Shown here: piece after piece, positions 14,836 to 23,720 of the stretch
Position numbering within the stretch: the stretch's first letter is position 1
How the letters are laid out: each line of letters starts with the position of its first letter
NCBI GenBank assembly: GCA_963800475.1
Contig: CAWDAZ010000004.1
Location: 620,001-684,000 of the forward strand
Direction of reading: 5' to 3'
DNA from: Palsa-465 sp963800475
Lineage (GTDB): Bacteria; Actinomycetota; Thermoleophilia; Solirubrobacterales; Solirubrobacteraceae
Length of the DNA: 64,000 nt
Notes under the pieces: model-generated
Seen by the model: the letters and a program-made list of their open reading frames with translations, nothing else
What the model was told of the DNA's origin: nothing
Databases searched by the model: none
Program-made: the position numbers and the translations under genes

Positions 14836-15941
14836 GTACAGACAAGCCCGATACGCCCACGCCTGACGACGCGGCGGGGCGCGCCGACGACCAGGCCGAA
14901 ACCGAAGCTGCCGACACGCGACCCGCCTCGTCGCCAGACGTGGGCTCGGACTCGCCTGCCGAGGAGGCAGCACCCGAGCAGCCCGTGGCGGAGGAGCGTG
15001 CCGCTGAGGAGCCTGCTGCCGCTGAGGAGCCTGCTGCGGCTGAGGAGCCTGCTGCGGCCGAGGAGCCTGCTGCGGCCGAGGAGCCTGCTGCGGCCGAGGA
15101 GCCTGCTGCGGCCGAGGAGCCTGCTGCGGCCGAGGAGCCTGCTGCCGCGCAGGAGCCTGTCGCCGCTGAGCCCGAGGCCGGGGAGCCGGCGCCGGCGCCG
15201 GCCGCCGAGGAGGAGCCGGTGGCTGCCGCTGACGAGGCCGCTCGCGCCGCCGATGCCCAGCCTGCCGAGGAGACTCAACCCGCAGTCGCGGCCTCGGCAG
15301 CGGCAGGCACCGGCGACCAACCCCCCGCCGCCGAGCGGGAGGAAGAGGAGTACGAGCCGACCCCGAGGGAGAAGCCGGAGATTCCCGGAGCGGATCTCGA
15401 GCCCGTGTTCGTCGCCGAGGAAGAGCGTTACCTCGACGCCGAGGCGCAGGCCGCCGCCGAGGCCGAAGCCGAAGCGCAGGCCGAGCGCCTGCGCGCCGAG
15501 GCCGAGGCCGAGGCGTCGCTTCCGATCGCGGACGCCGCGATCGACCTCGCCGCGGGTGCTCGGTACACGGCCACCGGCAAGCGCAAGACGGCGGTCGCGC
15601 GGGTGATCCTGCGGCCCGGCAAGGGCACGTACACGATCAACGGCAAGGAACTTGAGGCGTTCTTCCCCCGCGACACGCTGCAGCGGATGATCCGGCAGCC
15701 GCTGGAGACGGTCGGCTACGAGGCTCGGATGGACGTGGTCGCTCGGATGCACGGCGGTGGCGTCGCCTCGCAGGCGGGCGCGCTTCGGCACGGGATCTCC
15801 CGAGCGCTGATCGTTGCCGACCCGAATCTCCGCTCGGAGCTCAAGCGGCGCGGCTTCCTGACGCGCGATCCGCGCGTCAAGGAGCGCAAGAAGGCCGGAC
15901 TGAAGAAGGCCCGCAAGCGGCCGCAGTTCTCGAAGCGCTGA
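14832..15941 (+). CDS. rpsI: 30S ribosomal protein S9 with ~240-residue acidic N-terminal extension
   Basis: The S9 core (residues about 243-369) has YTATGKRKTAVARVILRPG, MHGGGVASQAGALRHGISRA and the basic tail KKARKRPQFSKR that reaches the P-site tRNA. Ahead of it lie about 240 residues rich in Ala, Glu and Pro, including one AAEEP and seven AAAEEP repeats, ending with a Glu/Ala helix. S9 is normally about 130 residues. Smaller acidic extensions occur in other actinobacteria, but this nearly triples the protein. GTG 14832 overlaps the rplM stop and the frame is open throughout, so the extension is very likely translated. It may be disordered on the ribosome surface. Confidence 0.95.
   Translation: MSTDKPDTPTPDDAAGRADDQAETEAADTRPASSPDVGSDSPAEEAAPEQPVAEERAAEEPAAAEEPAAAEEPAAAEEPAAAEEPAAAEEPAAAEEPAAAEEPAAAQEPVAAEPEAGEPAPAPAAEEEPVAAADEAARAADAQPAEETQPAVAASAAAGTGDQPPAAEREEEEYEPTPREKPEIPGADLEPVFVAEEERYLDAEAQAAAEAEAEAQAERLRAEAEAEASLPIADAAIDLAAGARYTATGKRKTAVARVILRPGKGTYTINGKELEAFFPRDTLQRMIRQPLETVGYEARMDVVARMHGGGVASQAGALRHGISRALIVADPNLRSELKRRGFLTRDPRVKERKKAGLKKARKRPQFSKR
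15006..15158. repeat. 18-bp in-frame tandem repeat, about 8.5 copies, in rpsI
   Basis: GAGGAGCCT recurs every 18 nt eight times from 15006, and a ninth copy at 15150 reads CAGGAGCCT. Each unit encodes AAAEEP with C/G wobble differences. Every unit also carries an internal GAGGAG, resembling a Shine-Dalgarno core. Confidence 0.95.
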
Positions 15942-15960
15942 CGCGCCCGCTCGCGCTCGG

Positions 15961-17289
15961 ATGGCCCGAGAGCTCTTCGGCACGGATGGAGTCCGTGGCC
16001 GCGCCGGCCACTTTCTCACCGCCGAGCTGGCGCTGAAACTGGCGCGGGCGGCGGTGCAGCCGATCGAGGCCGAGCGCCCGCAGGTACTGATCGTCCGCGA
16101 CACCCGCGAGTCCGGGGAGATGCTCGAGTCGGCGATCGCCGCCGGGATCACCGCGGGCGGGGGGGACGCGCTGCTGGGCGGGGTGCTCCCGACGCCGGCG
16201 GCGCCGCTGCTGCTGCGCCGCCATGGGCTCGATCTGGCGGCGGTGATCTCCGCCTCACACAACCCCTACGAGGACAACGGCATCAAGCTGTTCGCCGCCG
16301 ACGGCTTCAAGCTTCACGATGACGCCGAGCACGAGATCGAGGCGCGGCTCGACCAGCCGCCGCCGGCGCCGCTGAGCATCGGGCGCGTGCGCCGCTTCCA
16401 TGGCGCGCTGGAGGATTACCTCCGCGAGCTCCACGTGCGGTTCGCCGGGCTCGACCTGGGCGGCACGTCGGTGCTGCTGGACTGCGCCAACGGCGCGACA
16501 TTTACAGCGGGTCCAGAGATTTTCCGCCGCCTCGGCGCGAACGTTGAAGTGATCGCCGACCAGCCCGACGGGCGGAACATCAACCGCGATTGCGGCTCGA
16601 CCCATATCGAGGGGCTGGCCGAGCGGATGGCGAAGGGCGACCACGACGTCGGCTTCGCGTTCGACGGCGACGGCGATCGCGTGCTCGCAATCGACCGGAA
16701 CGGGACGGTCGTCGACGGCGACGAGCTGATCGCGCTGGCGGCGATCCACCTCCGCGACAGCGGGCGGCTTCCGGGCAACGGTGTCGCCGTCACAGTGATG
16801 ACCAACTACGGCTTCCACACCGCGATGGCGGAGCACGGGATCGAGGTGGCGGCGACCTCGGTGGGGGACCGCTACGTGCTCGACGAGCTGCGGAGGCGTG
16901 GCTGGGCGCTCGGCGGCGAGCAGTCGGGGCACATCATCGATCTCGGGTTCGGACCGTCGGGCGATGGGATCGCGAGCGCGCTGCTCGTGCTCGAGGCGCT
17001 CCGCGGCGTGGGCCTGGACGCGCGCGACGCGATGCAGAAGCTCCCGCAGCAACTCGTGAACGTGCGTGCCGAGGATCGCGAGGCTCTGTCGAGCGCGATG
17101 CAGAGCGACGAGGTTCAGGGCGCGATCGAGCGCGAGGAAGAGGCGCTCGAGGGGCGGGGCAGGGTGCTCGTGCGTGCCTCCGGTACCGAGCCGCTGATCC
17201 GCGTGATGGTCGAGGCGCCGAGCGAGGATGAGACGGAGGCCGTCTGCGCTCGGCTCACCCACGCCGTCGAGGAGGCGCTGGCCGGCTGA
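15961..17289 (+). CDS. glmM: Phosphoglucosamine mutase
   Basis: Converts glucosamine 6-phosphate to glucosamine 1-phosphate for UDP-GlcNAc. 442 residues with all domains. FGTDGVRGRAG is at the start. The active-site serine loop is ISASHNPYEDNGIK. The Mg-binding loop is FDGDGDRVLAID, the sugar-binding loop is GGEQSGHII, and the phosphate-binding loop is RASGTEPLIRVMVE. It lies 19 nt after rpsI, probably in the same transcript, and glmS, the preceding enzyme of the pathway, is 4 kb downstream. Confidence 0.97.
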   Translation: MARELFGTDGVRGRAGHFLTAELALKLARAAVQPIEAERPQVLIVRDTRESGEMLESAIAAGITAGGGDALLGGVLPTPAAPLLLRRHGLDLAAVISASHNPYEDNGIKLFAADGFKLHDDAEHEIEARLDQPPPAPLSIGRVRRFHGALEDYLRELHVRFAGLDLGGTSVLLDCANGATFTAGPEIFRRLGANVEVIADQPDGRNINRDCGSTHIEGLAERMAKGDHDVGFAFDGDGDRVLAIDRNGTVVDGDELIALAAIHLRDSGRLPGNGVAVTVMTNYGFHTAMAEHGIEVAATSVGDRYVLDELRRRGWALGGEQSGHIIDLGFGPSGDGIASALLVLEALRGVGLDARDAMQKLPQQLVNVRAEDREALSSAMQSDEVQGAIEREEEALEGRGRVLVRASGTEPLIRVMVEAPSEDETEAVCARLTHAVEEALAG

Positions 17290-17309
17290 GCCCCGCGCGC
17301 GGCGCTTGG

Positions 17310-17315
17310 TAGTTT
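17310..17315 (+). promoter_or_regulatory. Candidate -10, P450 gene
   Basis: TAGTTT ends 6 nt before ATG 17322, compatible with a leaderless mRNA. Confidence 0.4.
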
Positions 17316-17321
17316 CCCGTC

Positions 17322-18662
17322 ATGGCCGCGCGGGAGCTGCCACCAGGTCCTAGGTTTTCGCCGCTCGGCGCGGTGCGCTACATGTTCGATCCGCTCGCGG
17401 ACGCGCGCCGATTCACGCGCCGGTACGGTCCGATCGCGAAGACGAGCTTCCCCGGCTTCGGGCGGGTGATCTACCTCAGCGATCCGGAGCTCGCCAAGCA
17501 GGTGTTCAGCGGCGATCCGGCGGTCTTCCACGCCGGCGAGGCGGCCGACGGTGTGATCGGCCCGGTCGTCGGCCCGAACTCGGTGCTGACGCTCGACGAG
17601 CGCCCGCACATGCGACAGCGCAAGCTGTTGCTACCGCCGTTTCATGGCGAGAGCATGCGACGCTGGGGCGACACGATCCGGCAGGTCACCGACCGCGACA
17701 TCGACGCATGGCCGATCGGCAAGCCGTTCTCGCTGCGCTCACGCACCCAACGGATCACGCTGGAGGTGATCCTGCGCGCGGTGTTCGGCGTCCGGGATCG
17801 GGCCCGGTTCGAGCGTGCCCAGGCGCTGATCGACGAGTTCGCGCGCCGGGCGCATGCGATCACGCTGTTCCCGTTCATGCGCCGCGACCTCGGGCGGCTC
17901 AGCCCGTGGCCGCGGTTCAAGCGCGCCCACGCCGCGCTCGACGAGTTTCTTTACGACGAGATCGCCCGGCGCCGCCTGGAGCCCGACCTCGAGGAGCGCG
18001 ACGACGTCCTGTCGCTGCTGCTTCAGGCGACCGACGAGGACGGGAAGCCGATGACGGACCGGGAGCTGCGCGACGAGCTCGTGACCGTGCTCGGCGCCGG
18101 CCACGAGACGACTGCGACCGGGCTCGCGTGGGCGTTCGAGCGGCTACTGCGCAACCCGCACGTGCTCGAGCGCCTCGAGCGCTCGCTTGGCGACGGCGAC
18201 GAGTACCTCGACGCGACCATCAAGGAAACACTCAGAATCCGGCCGGTGCTGCTCGACACCGCCCGCCGAGTGACGCGCGAGATCGAGCTCGGCGGCTACC
18301 GGGTTCCCGCCGGGGCGCTCGTGTTCTCCAGCATCGCAGCGATCCACTATCGTGCGGACCTGTACCCGGAGCCGGCGGAGTTCCGGCCGGAGCGGTTCCT
18401 CGGGCGGCCCGCCGATGGCTACACCTGGATCCCGTTCGGCGGGGGCGTGCGCCGGTGCATCGGGGCTTCGTTCGCGCAGTTCGAGATGCGCGTGGTGATC
18501 CGGACGATCCTCGAGCGAGCCGAGCTGCGCGCCGCGGACCCGGCGCCCGAGCGGCCGAAGCCGAGGAACATCACGATCGCCCCCGCGCGTGGATGCCGCG
18601 TGGTGCTGGAGCGGCGGGTCAGCGCCGCCACGGATCGAGAGCTGACTGCCGCGACGGGGTGA
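17322..18662 (+). CDS. Cytochrome P450
   Basis: A 446-residue haem monooxygenase, soluble, with no membrane anchor. Visible motifs are the I-helix oxygen-binding AGHETTATGLAW (around residue 250), the K-helix ExxR in KETLRIRP (E302, R305), and the haem loop PFGGGVRRCIGASFA with cysteine ligand C379. The N-terminus PGPRFSPLGAVRYMFDPLA fits the proline-rich start of many bacterial P450s. Substrate and redox partner are not visible, and no ferredoxin is adjacent. It is convergent with a cyclase gene, 13 nt apart. Confidence 0.93.
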   Translation: MAARELPPGPRFSPLGAVRYMFDPLADARRFTRRYGPIAKTSFPGFGRVIYLSDPELAKQVFSGDPAVFHAGEAADGVIGPVVGPNSVLTLDERPHMRQRKLLLPPFHGESMRRWGDTIRQVTDRDIDAWPIGKPFSLRSRTQRITLEVILRAVFGVRDRARFERAQALIDEFARRAHAITLFPFMRRDLGRLSPWPRFKRAHAALDEFLYDEIARRRLEPDLEERDDVLSLLLQATDEDGKPMTDRELRDELVTVLGAGHETTATGLAWAFERLLRNPHVLERLERSLGDGDEYLDATIKETLRIRPVLLDTARRVTREIELGGYRVPAGALVFSSIAAIHYRADLYPEPAEFRPERFLGRPADGYTWIPFGGGVRRCIGASFAQFEMRVVIRTILERAELRAADPAPERPKPRNITIAPARGCRVVLERRVSAATDRELTAATG

Positions 18663-18675
18663 CCTGGGCCGGAGG

Positions 18676-19473
18676 TCAGGCGACCTCGAGCACCCGCACA
18701 GCTTCGGCTTCCTGCTTGCCCTTCAACTCGATCGTGTTGGCGGCGGTTGCGCTGTCACGGTCCGACAGCCGTCCAAACAGACGCTCGGACAGCACGATCT
18801 GCCCGGCCGCCGCCGAGCCCTGGAGCCGGGACGCCGTATTGACCACGTCGCCGATCGCCGTGAAGTCCTTCACCTCGCCGGATCCGACGTTGCCGACGAA
18901 CGCGCGCCCGACGTCGAGTCCGATCCCGACCGGCAGCCACGGCTCGCCGGCGGTCCCGAATCCGAGCGCCACGAGCAGCTCGCGAGCGTCCCGCACCAGC
19001 TCGTCCTCCCAGTGCTTGCCGATGAGCTGCGGGATGTAGAGCGCCATGACCTCGTCGCCGACCAGCTTGTCGATCACCGCCGAGCGGCTCAGGACCGACG
19101 TGGCCGAGGCGTAGAACCGGTTCAGGAGCTGGGCGACCTCGGGAGGAGCCATCGTCTCCGCGAGCGAGGTGAAGCCGCGCACGTCGGCGAACAGCACCCC
19201 GATCTCCATCTCGACGCCGCCCATCGGCGCCTTCTCGAAACACGTATTGCAGATCGAGGGGTTCTTCCGCGACGGGCCGAAGCCGACGCGGCGCATGATC
19301 CGCCCGCCGATTCCGCCGTACGGGGCGTTACACAGCCGGCAGCGCGGTTCGCTCGGCAGGTGACGCATCACCCGCAGGAACGCCCGCGGCACATGGCGGT
19401 CCATCAGCTCGAAGAAGTTGACGTCGCCTGGATCGCCCTGGAGCTCAGCTGTGTCCCGCTCAGCCATCGTCAC
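18676..19473 (-). CDS. Class III adenylate/guanylate cyclase with N-terminal zinc-finger-like region
   Basis: 265 residues. The N-terminal part (about 45-85) has CRLCN...CNTCF cysteine pairs about 30 residues apart, suggesting a zinc or metal site. The catalytic domain follows: FADVRGFTSL (first metal Asp), DKLVGDEVMALY (Lys plus second metal Asp), and IGDVVNTASRLQ (transition-state Asn/Arg). All class III catalytic residues are present, so an active cAMP/cGMP-making enzyme is likely. It is soluble. The stop lies beside the P450 stop. Confidence 0.9.
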   Translation of the reverse strand: MTMAERDTAELQGDPGDVNFFELMDRHVPRAFLRVMRHLPSEPRCRLCNAPYGGIGGRIMRRVGFGPSRKNPSICNTCFEKAPMGGVEMEIGVLFADVRGFTSLAETMAPPEVAQLLNRFYASATSVLSRSAVIDKLVGDEVMALYIPQLIGKHWEDELVRDARELLVALGFGTAGEPWLPVGIGLDVGRAFVGNVGSGEVKDFTAIGDVVNTASRLQGSAAAGQIVLSERLFGRLSDRDSATAANTIELKGKQEAEAVRVLEVA

Positions 19474-19486
19474 CGGAGCTTTCGTC

Positions 19487-20875
19487 TCACGCAGTCGGAC
19501 CGGTCGGAACGCTTGAAGGCGGGCACTGCTGCGAGATCCGGCTGGGTGGGGTCGGCAGGCTCGGCGGTCTGCGCGGGCGCTGGCGGAAGTCGAGCGCGAG
19601 CCCGGCGTTGTTGGCCTGGGCGTCGCGGCGCGTCAGCGGCCGCAGCCCGTAGCGGTACTCGACAAGCTTGAGGAACGACTCCTGCGTGAATTGCGTGTGC
19701 ACGACCCGGCCGCGGCGGGCGTACGGGGAGATCAGCCATGCCGGGACCCTGAATCCCGTCTGGCCGAAGTCGTTTTCGAGGTTGCGGCTCTGGCGGTCGT
19801 CGGGGACGCTGGGCGGCCGCACGTGGTCGAAGAACCCGCCCCACTCGTCGAACGTCACCAGCAGTACGCCGCGCCGCCAGTGTGGCGAGGCGATGAACGC
19901 GTGCACGACCTCGCTGATGAATGCCTCGGCCGTGCGGATGTCCCCGTAGGTGTGGTCGTCGGTGGAGGTTCCGGTTGCCTCTGCGAACGAGTTCAGGCGC
20001 GGGTCGACGAACGACAGCTGCGGGAGCTTGCCGGCGCCGCAGCGGTAGAAGAAGTCGGAGATCGGTGCGCTGCGTGTGACCCCGACCGGCCCCCACAGCG
20101 ATCCGTAGTTGTCGTCCGAGTAGAAGGTCGTGCCCCGTAGCCCGCGGCGCGCGAGCGCCGCCTCGATCGTCGTGCTGGGCGGGAATCCCGGCGGCGTCGG
20201 GAACTGCGGCTTCCCGTCGCCGGGCATCGCGATGATGTACTTCTGGCCGTAGCTCTGTGCCGCGTGGGCGTATGAGCGGTTCGGGTTGGTCGACGCCAGC
20301 AGCGATGGGAACCACCGGTCGCAGGTCGTGAACTCGCGGGCGAGGCTGGGGGTGAACGGCAGGTCGCGCTCGCGGTAGTAGCCGATCGCGTAGATGTCGT
20401 TGCCGCTGCCCGGCGCGAGGAAGCCGTCGCAGCGCCCGTTGGCGAACTGGACGCGGCCCTCGGGCCAGAGATGCCCCGGGATCGGGTGCCCACAACCCTG
20501 GAAGTCCGGCGCCAGCGGGTGCGTCGAGCGCCGCACCCCCGTCGCGTCGACGTAGCTGAGGCCCGCCTGGCGACCGTCGGCGCGTGGCAGCCAGCCCAGG
20601 TAGTGGTCGAACGACCGGTTCTCCATCATCAAGATCACGAACGTGTCGACCGGCAGATTGCGGGGCCGCGGGAGGGCGGCCGCGCGTGCCTGTAGCCGGG
20701 CCGCCTCCGCCACGAGCGCACCGGGGCCAAACGCGGCCGCCACGCCGGCGCTCACGCCGATCGTGCGCGCGGTTCGGTCCAGAAACTCGCGCCGGCGAAG
20801 CCACTCGTCGGGGTGCTCGGCGTGCAGCCGCTCCTCGGGCTCGTCGCGGGGCTTGGGCGAAGGCGCGTTACTCAT
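19487..20875 (-). CDS. Tat-exported phosphoesterase (phospholipase C / acid phosphatase-like)
   Basis: 462 residues. The N-terminus carries a twin-arginine type signal (RRREFLDRTARTIGVSAG), so it is exported folded. The catalytic domain starts FVILMMENRSFDHYLGWLP, the PF04185 signature, followed by the middle motif SYAHAAQSYG and the C-terminal FDEWGGFFDHVRPP motif that supplies metal ligands in this family. Likely substrates are phospholipids or other phosphoesters at the cell surface. The last ~25 residues are Pro/Arg-rich and low complexity. The start is ATG 20875. It is divergent from glmS. Confidence 0.9.
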   Translation of the reverse strand: MSNAPSPKPRDEPEERLHAEHPDEWLRRREFLDRTARTIGVSAGVAAAFGPGALVAEAARLQARAAALPRPRNLPVDTFVILMMENRSFDHYLGWLPRADGRQAGLSYVDATGVRRSTHPLAPDFQGCGHPIPGHLWPEGRVQFANGRCDGFLAPGSGNDIYAIGYYRERDLPFTPSLAREFTTCDRWFPSLLASTNPNRSYAHAAQSYGQKYIIAMPGDGKPQFPTPPGFPPSTTIEAALARRGLRGTTFYSDDNYGSLWGPVGVTRSAPISDFFYRCGAGKLPQLSFVDPRLNSFAEATGTSTDDHTYGDIRTAEAFISEVVHAFIASPHWRRGVLLVTFDEWGGFFDHVRPPSVPDDRQSRNLENDFGQTGFRVPAWLISPYARRGRVVHTQFTQESFLKLVEYRYGLRPLTRRDAQANNAGLALDFRQRPRRPPSLPTPPSRISQQCPPSSVPTGPTA

Positions 20876-21042
20876 CTGTCCCCCTCGGATCGTTGTCCGT
20901 GCGGGGTCAGCATAACCGCGCGCCCGACCTCGATCGCAAAGCGCTCTAACATCTGGATTTCGTTCTCCGGCGGATTCGAGCGGGGAACGCGGGCCGCCGT
21001 TGCGGCTCGACCTGTTAAGCGACGCTGGAGAGAGCAAGGCGG

Positions 21043-22899
21043 ATGTGCGGAATCGTCGGCTACGTCGGCAATCGTGACGTTCAGCCACTGCTGCTCGCGG
21101 GGCTCGAGAAGCTCGAGTACCGCGGCTACGACAGCGCCGGCATCTCGGTGCTGTCCGGGGACCGGATCGAGGCGGTGCGGGCGGTCGGGAACCTCGAGAA
21201 GCTGCGCGAGGCGATCGGCCGGAACGGATCGGTGGCGCCGTCGGCCAACGGCCACCGACCGGGCATGGGCATCGGCCACACGCGCTGGGCAACCCACGGA
21301 CGGGTCACCGAGGAGAACGCGCATCCCCATTTCGACACCACCGACCGGGTCCACGTGGTCGTCAACGGGATCGTCGAGAACTACGTCGCCCTGAAGTATC
21401 AGCTGCTCGAGGAAGGTGCCGACTTCACCTCCGAGACCGACGCCGAGGTGATCGCGCACCTGATCGCCAAGCACAACCAGGGCGGCCTGCTCGAGGCCGT
21501 TCGCAGCGCCTACCAGGAGCTGCGCGGGCACTACGCGTTCGTGGCGATGAGTGCGGACGAGCCCGGGCTGCTGGTGGGCGCGCGCAAGGAGTGCCCGCTG
21601 ATCGTCGGCCGCGGCGACGGCGAGCAGTTCCTGGCGTCGGCGATTCCGGCGTTCCTGCGCGACACGCGTCGCGTCCAGTACATCAACGACGACGAGTTCG
21701 TGGTGCTGCGCGAGCATGGGGTCGAGTTCGTGAGCACCGCCGGCGAGCAGCTCGAGCGCGAGGTCGTGGAGATCGACTGGGATGGCGAGACGGCCGAGAA
21801 GCAGGGGTTCGAGACGTTCATGCTCAAGGAGATCCACGAGCAGGCCGACGCGGTTGCCGAGACGATCGGCGAGCGCGCGGCGCGCGGGATCGGCATCGAC
21901 CTCGGCGACCTCGGGGCGATCGACGACGAGCTGCTGAGGACCGCCAGGCGGATCGTGATCGTCGCGTGCGGCACCTCGTTCCACGCCGGGCTGATCGGCC
22001 GGTATGCGATCGAGGAGTGGTCGCGCGTGCCGGTCGAGGTCGAGATCGCCTCCGAGTACCGCTACCGCAATCCGATCGTCGGCCCCGGTGACCTGGTGAT
22101 CGGGATCTCGCAGTCCGGGGAGACCGCCGACACGCTGGCGGCGATGCGAACGGCGCGTCAGCGCGGCGCGGCGGTCCTGGCGCTGACCAACATCATGGGC
22201 TCCCAGATCACCCGCGAGGCCGACGGGGTCCTGTACACGCGCGCCGGCCTCGAGATCGGCGTCGCGGCGACGAAGACCTTCACCACCCAGGTGACCGCGC
22301 TGTACCTGCTCGCGCTGCGGCTGGTGGAGCTGCGCGGGACCCTGGAGCAGCCGGAGCTGAAGGCGGCGATCTCGGAGCTCAAGCGCCTCCCGCACCGGAT
22401 CGCCGAGCTGTTCGAGCGCGATCTGGGCGGAGTGCAGCGGATCGCCCACAAGTACCGCGACAGCGAGTTCTTCCTGTACATCGGCCGGCACGCGGGCGTA
22501 CCGGCGGCGCAGGAGGGCGCGCTGAAGCTCAAGGAGATCTCGTACATCGCCACAGACGCGTACGCCGCGGGGGAGATGAAGCACGGCCCGATCGCGTTGC
22601 TCGATGCCTCGACCCCGGTGGTCGCGGTTGCGACCGACTCCCCGGTGCTTGAGAAGGTGATTTCGAACATCCAGGAGGTCAAGGCGCGCGGCGCCTGTGT
22701 GATCGCGGTCGCCAGCGAGGGCAACGACACGATCGCGACGCACGCCGACGACGTGATCCGGGTGCCGCAGACGCACTGGCTGCTGGCGCCGCTGCTGGCG
22801 GTGATCCCGCTGCAGCTGCTCGCCTATTACATCGCGCGCGAGCGCGAGCTGAACGTCGACCAGCCGCGCAACCTCGCCAAGACGGTGACCGTCGAGTGA
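21043..22899 (+). CDS. glmS: Glutamine-fructose-6-phosphate aminotransferase
   Basis: Makes glucosamine 6-phosphate, the entry to UDP-GlcNAc. 618 residues. The mature N-terminus MCGIVGYVGNRDVQPLL carries nucleophile Cys2, followed by EYRGYDSAGI and the glutamine-site loop HTRWATHGRVTEENAHPH. Two SIS sugar-isomerase domains follow with IVACGTSFHAG, ISQSGETADTL and the C-terminal DQPRNLAKTVTVE. A GGAGAGAG run about 7 nt ahead of ATG is a fair ribosome site. I see no glmS ribozyme in the 167-nt upstream gap. Confidence 0.97.
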   Translation: MCGIVGYVGNRDVQPLLLAGLEKLEYRGYDSAGISVLSGDRIEAVRAVGNLEKLREAIGRNGSVAPSANGHRPGMGIGHTRWATHGRVTEENAHPHFDTTDRVHVVVNGIVENYVALKYQLLEEGADFTSETDAEVIAHLIAKHNQGGLLEAVRSAYQELRGHYAFVAMSADEPGLLVGARKECPLIVGRGDGEQFLASAIPAFLRDTRRVQYINDDEFVVLREHGVEFVSTAGEQLEREVVEIDWDGETAEKQGFETFMLKEIHEQADAVAETIGERAARGIGIDLGDLGAIDDELLRTARRIVIVACGTSFHAGLIGRYAIEEWSRVPVEVEIASEYRYRNPIVGPGDLVIGISQSGETADTLAAMRTARQRGAAVLALTNIMGSQITREADGVLYTRAGLEIGVAATKTFTTQVTALYLLALRLVELRGTLEQPELKAAISELKRLPHRIAELFERDLGGVQRIAHKYRDSEFFLYIGRHAGVPAAQEGALKLKEISYIATDAYAAGEMKHGPIALLDASTPVVAVATDSPVLEKVISNIQEVKARGACVIAVASEGNDTIATHADDVIRVPQTHWLLAPLLAVIPLQLLAYYIARERELNVDQPRNLAKTVTVE

Positions 22900-23294
22900 C
22901 CGACGCCGCCGCTGCCCCGGGCGTCGGAATCGACCTGCTGGAGATCGAGCGCCTGGAGCGGGCGCTCGAGCGCCGCCCGCGGCTTGCCGAGCGGTTGTTC
23001 ACCGACGCCGAGCGGGCCTATGCCTCCTCGAAGGCTCGGCCGGGTCAGCACCTGGCTGCACGCTTCTGCGCCAAGGAGGCGGTCGCCAAGGCGCTCGGGA
23101 TGGAAGCGTGGAGGTTCCGCGACGTCGAGGTGCTAGCCGGGGATGGAGCGCCGCGGGTGCGCCTCGACGGCGCCGTGGCGGCGCGCGCATCGGCGCTCGG
23201 AGTGCTGGTGAGCGTGTCGCTGACCCACAGCCGCCGCGAGGCGGCCGCCGTGGCGATCACCCGCGCGGCGCAGGAGTCTCGAGCACCGAGCTGA
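22896..23294 (+). CDS. acpS: Holo-[acyl-carrier-protein] synthase
   Basis: Transfers 4'-phosphopantetheine to ACP. 132 residues with GVGIDLLEIERLERAL (Mg-binding Asp) at the start, ARFCAKEAVAKALG (catalytic Glu/Lys) and SLTHSRREAAAVAI near the C-terminus. GTG 22896 overlaps the glmS stop. The glmS-acpS-nnrDE-alr order is common in actinobacteria. Its 3' end overlaps the convergent SnoaL-like gene by 38 nt. Confidence 0.95.
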   Translation: MTDAAAAPGVGIDLLEIERLERALERRPRLAERLFTDAERAYASSKARPGQHLAARFCAKEAVAKALGMEAWRFRDVEVLAGDGAPRVRLDGAVAARASALGVLVSVSLTHSRREAAAVAITRAAQESRAPS

Positions 23295-23670
23295 CGAGCT
23301 CGGTGTCGAGGTACTCCGTCAGCTCTCTGATTTTGTTGTCCGACATCCGGCATACGTAGCAGTAGCGTTGGTTGTACGGCTTGCCCGACTTGGTCGTCAC
23401 GCTGCCCTGGCACTCGACGACCACATGTTCGCCGTCGGCGATGATGCGGCTCGCGGTGTTGCGATACGTCTCGGCGAACTGCGAGAACAGCGGCCGCATC
23501 AGCTCATCGACGACCGCCTGCTTGCCCTCGTAGGTTCGTGACCACGGGCCCGATCCGGTGACTGTCCAGCGGATGTCCTCGCCGAGCAGGTCCATGAACG
23601 GCTGCCCGTTGCCGTTCGCGAGCTCTGCGAATACGCCCTCCATCGACTGCCTGTTCTCGGCCGCGCCCAC
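23257..23670 (-). CDS. SnoaL-like / NTF2-fold protein
   Basis: A 137-residue alpha+beta barrel-type protein. It has FAELANGNGQPFMDLLGEDIRW near the N-terminus, then WSRTYEGKQAVVDEL and VVVECQGSVTTKSGKPYNQRY, ending KIRELTEYLDTELV. These are the usual SnoaL_2 family elements. I chose GTG 23670 over ATG 23643 because a -10 TAGGCT (23684 to 23679 on this strand) ends 8 nt before it and the extra residues complete the first helix. Catalytic role is unknown: such proteins can be isomerases, hydrolases or binding proteins. Confidence 0.82.
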   Translation of the reverse strand: MGAAENRQSMEGVFAELANGNGQPFMDLLGEDIRWTVTGSGPWSRTYEGKQAVVDELMRPLFSQFAETYRNTASRIIADGEHVVVECQGSVTTKSGKPYNQRYCYVCRMSDNKIRELTEYLDTELVSSVLETPAPRG

Positions 23671-23678
23671 GGCTTGCC

Positions 23679-23713
23679 AGCCTACCCGAACGCGCGGGGC
23701 CGACCAGTACGCT
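23679..23713. promoter_or_regulatory. Divergent pair of leaderless-type -10 elements
   Basis: Minus strand TAGGCT (23684 to 23679) lies 8 nt before GTG 23670. Plus strand TACGCT (23708-23713) lies 7 nt before ATG 23721. Here the two -10 hexamers are 23 nt apart and do not overlap. Confidence 0.55.
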
Positions 23714-23720
23714 GCGCCCG

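Noticed and set aside
14772..16262. Minus-strand frame with Leu/Gly/Arg repeats
   Set aside because: Antisense of the rpsI repeat; the apparent repeat is the mirror of the AAAEEP array.
20876..21042. glmS ribozyme/riboswitch upstream of glmS
   Set aside because: The 167-nt gap shows no recognisable ribozyme core, and the class is typical of Firmicutes.
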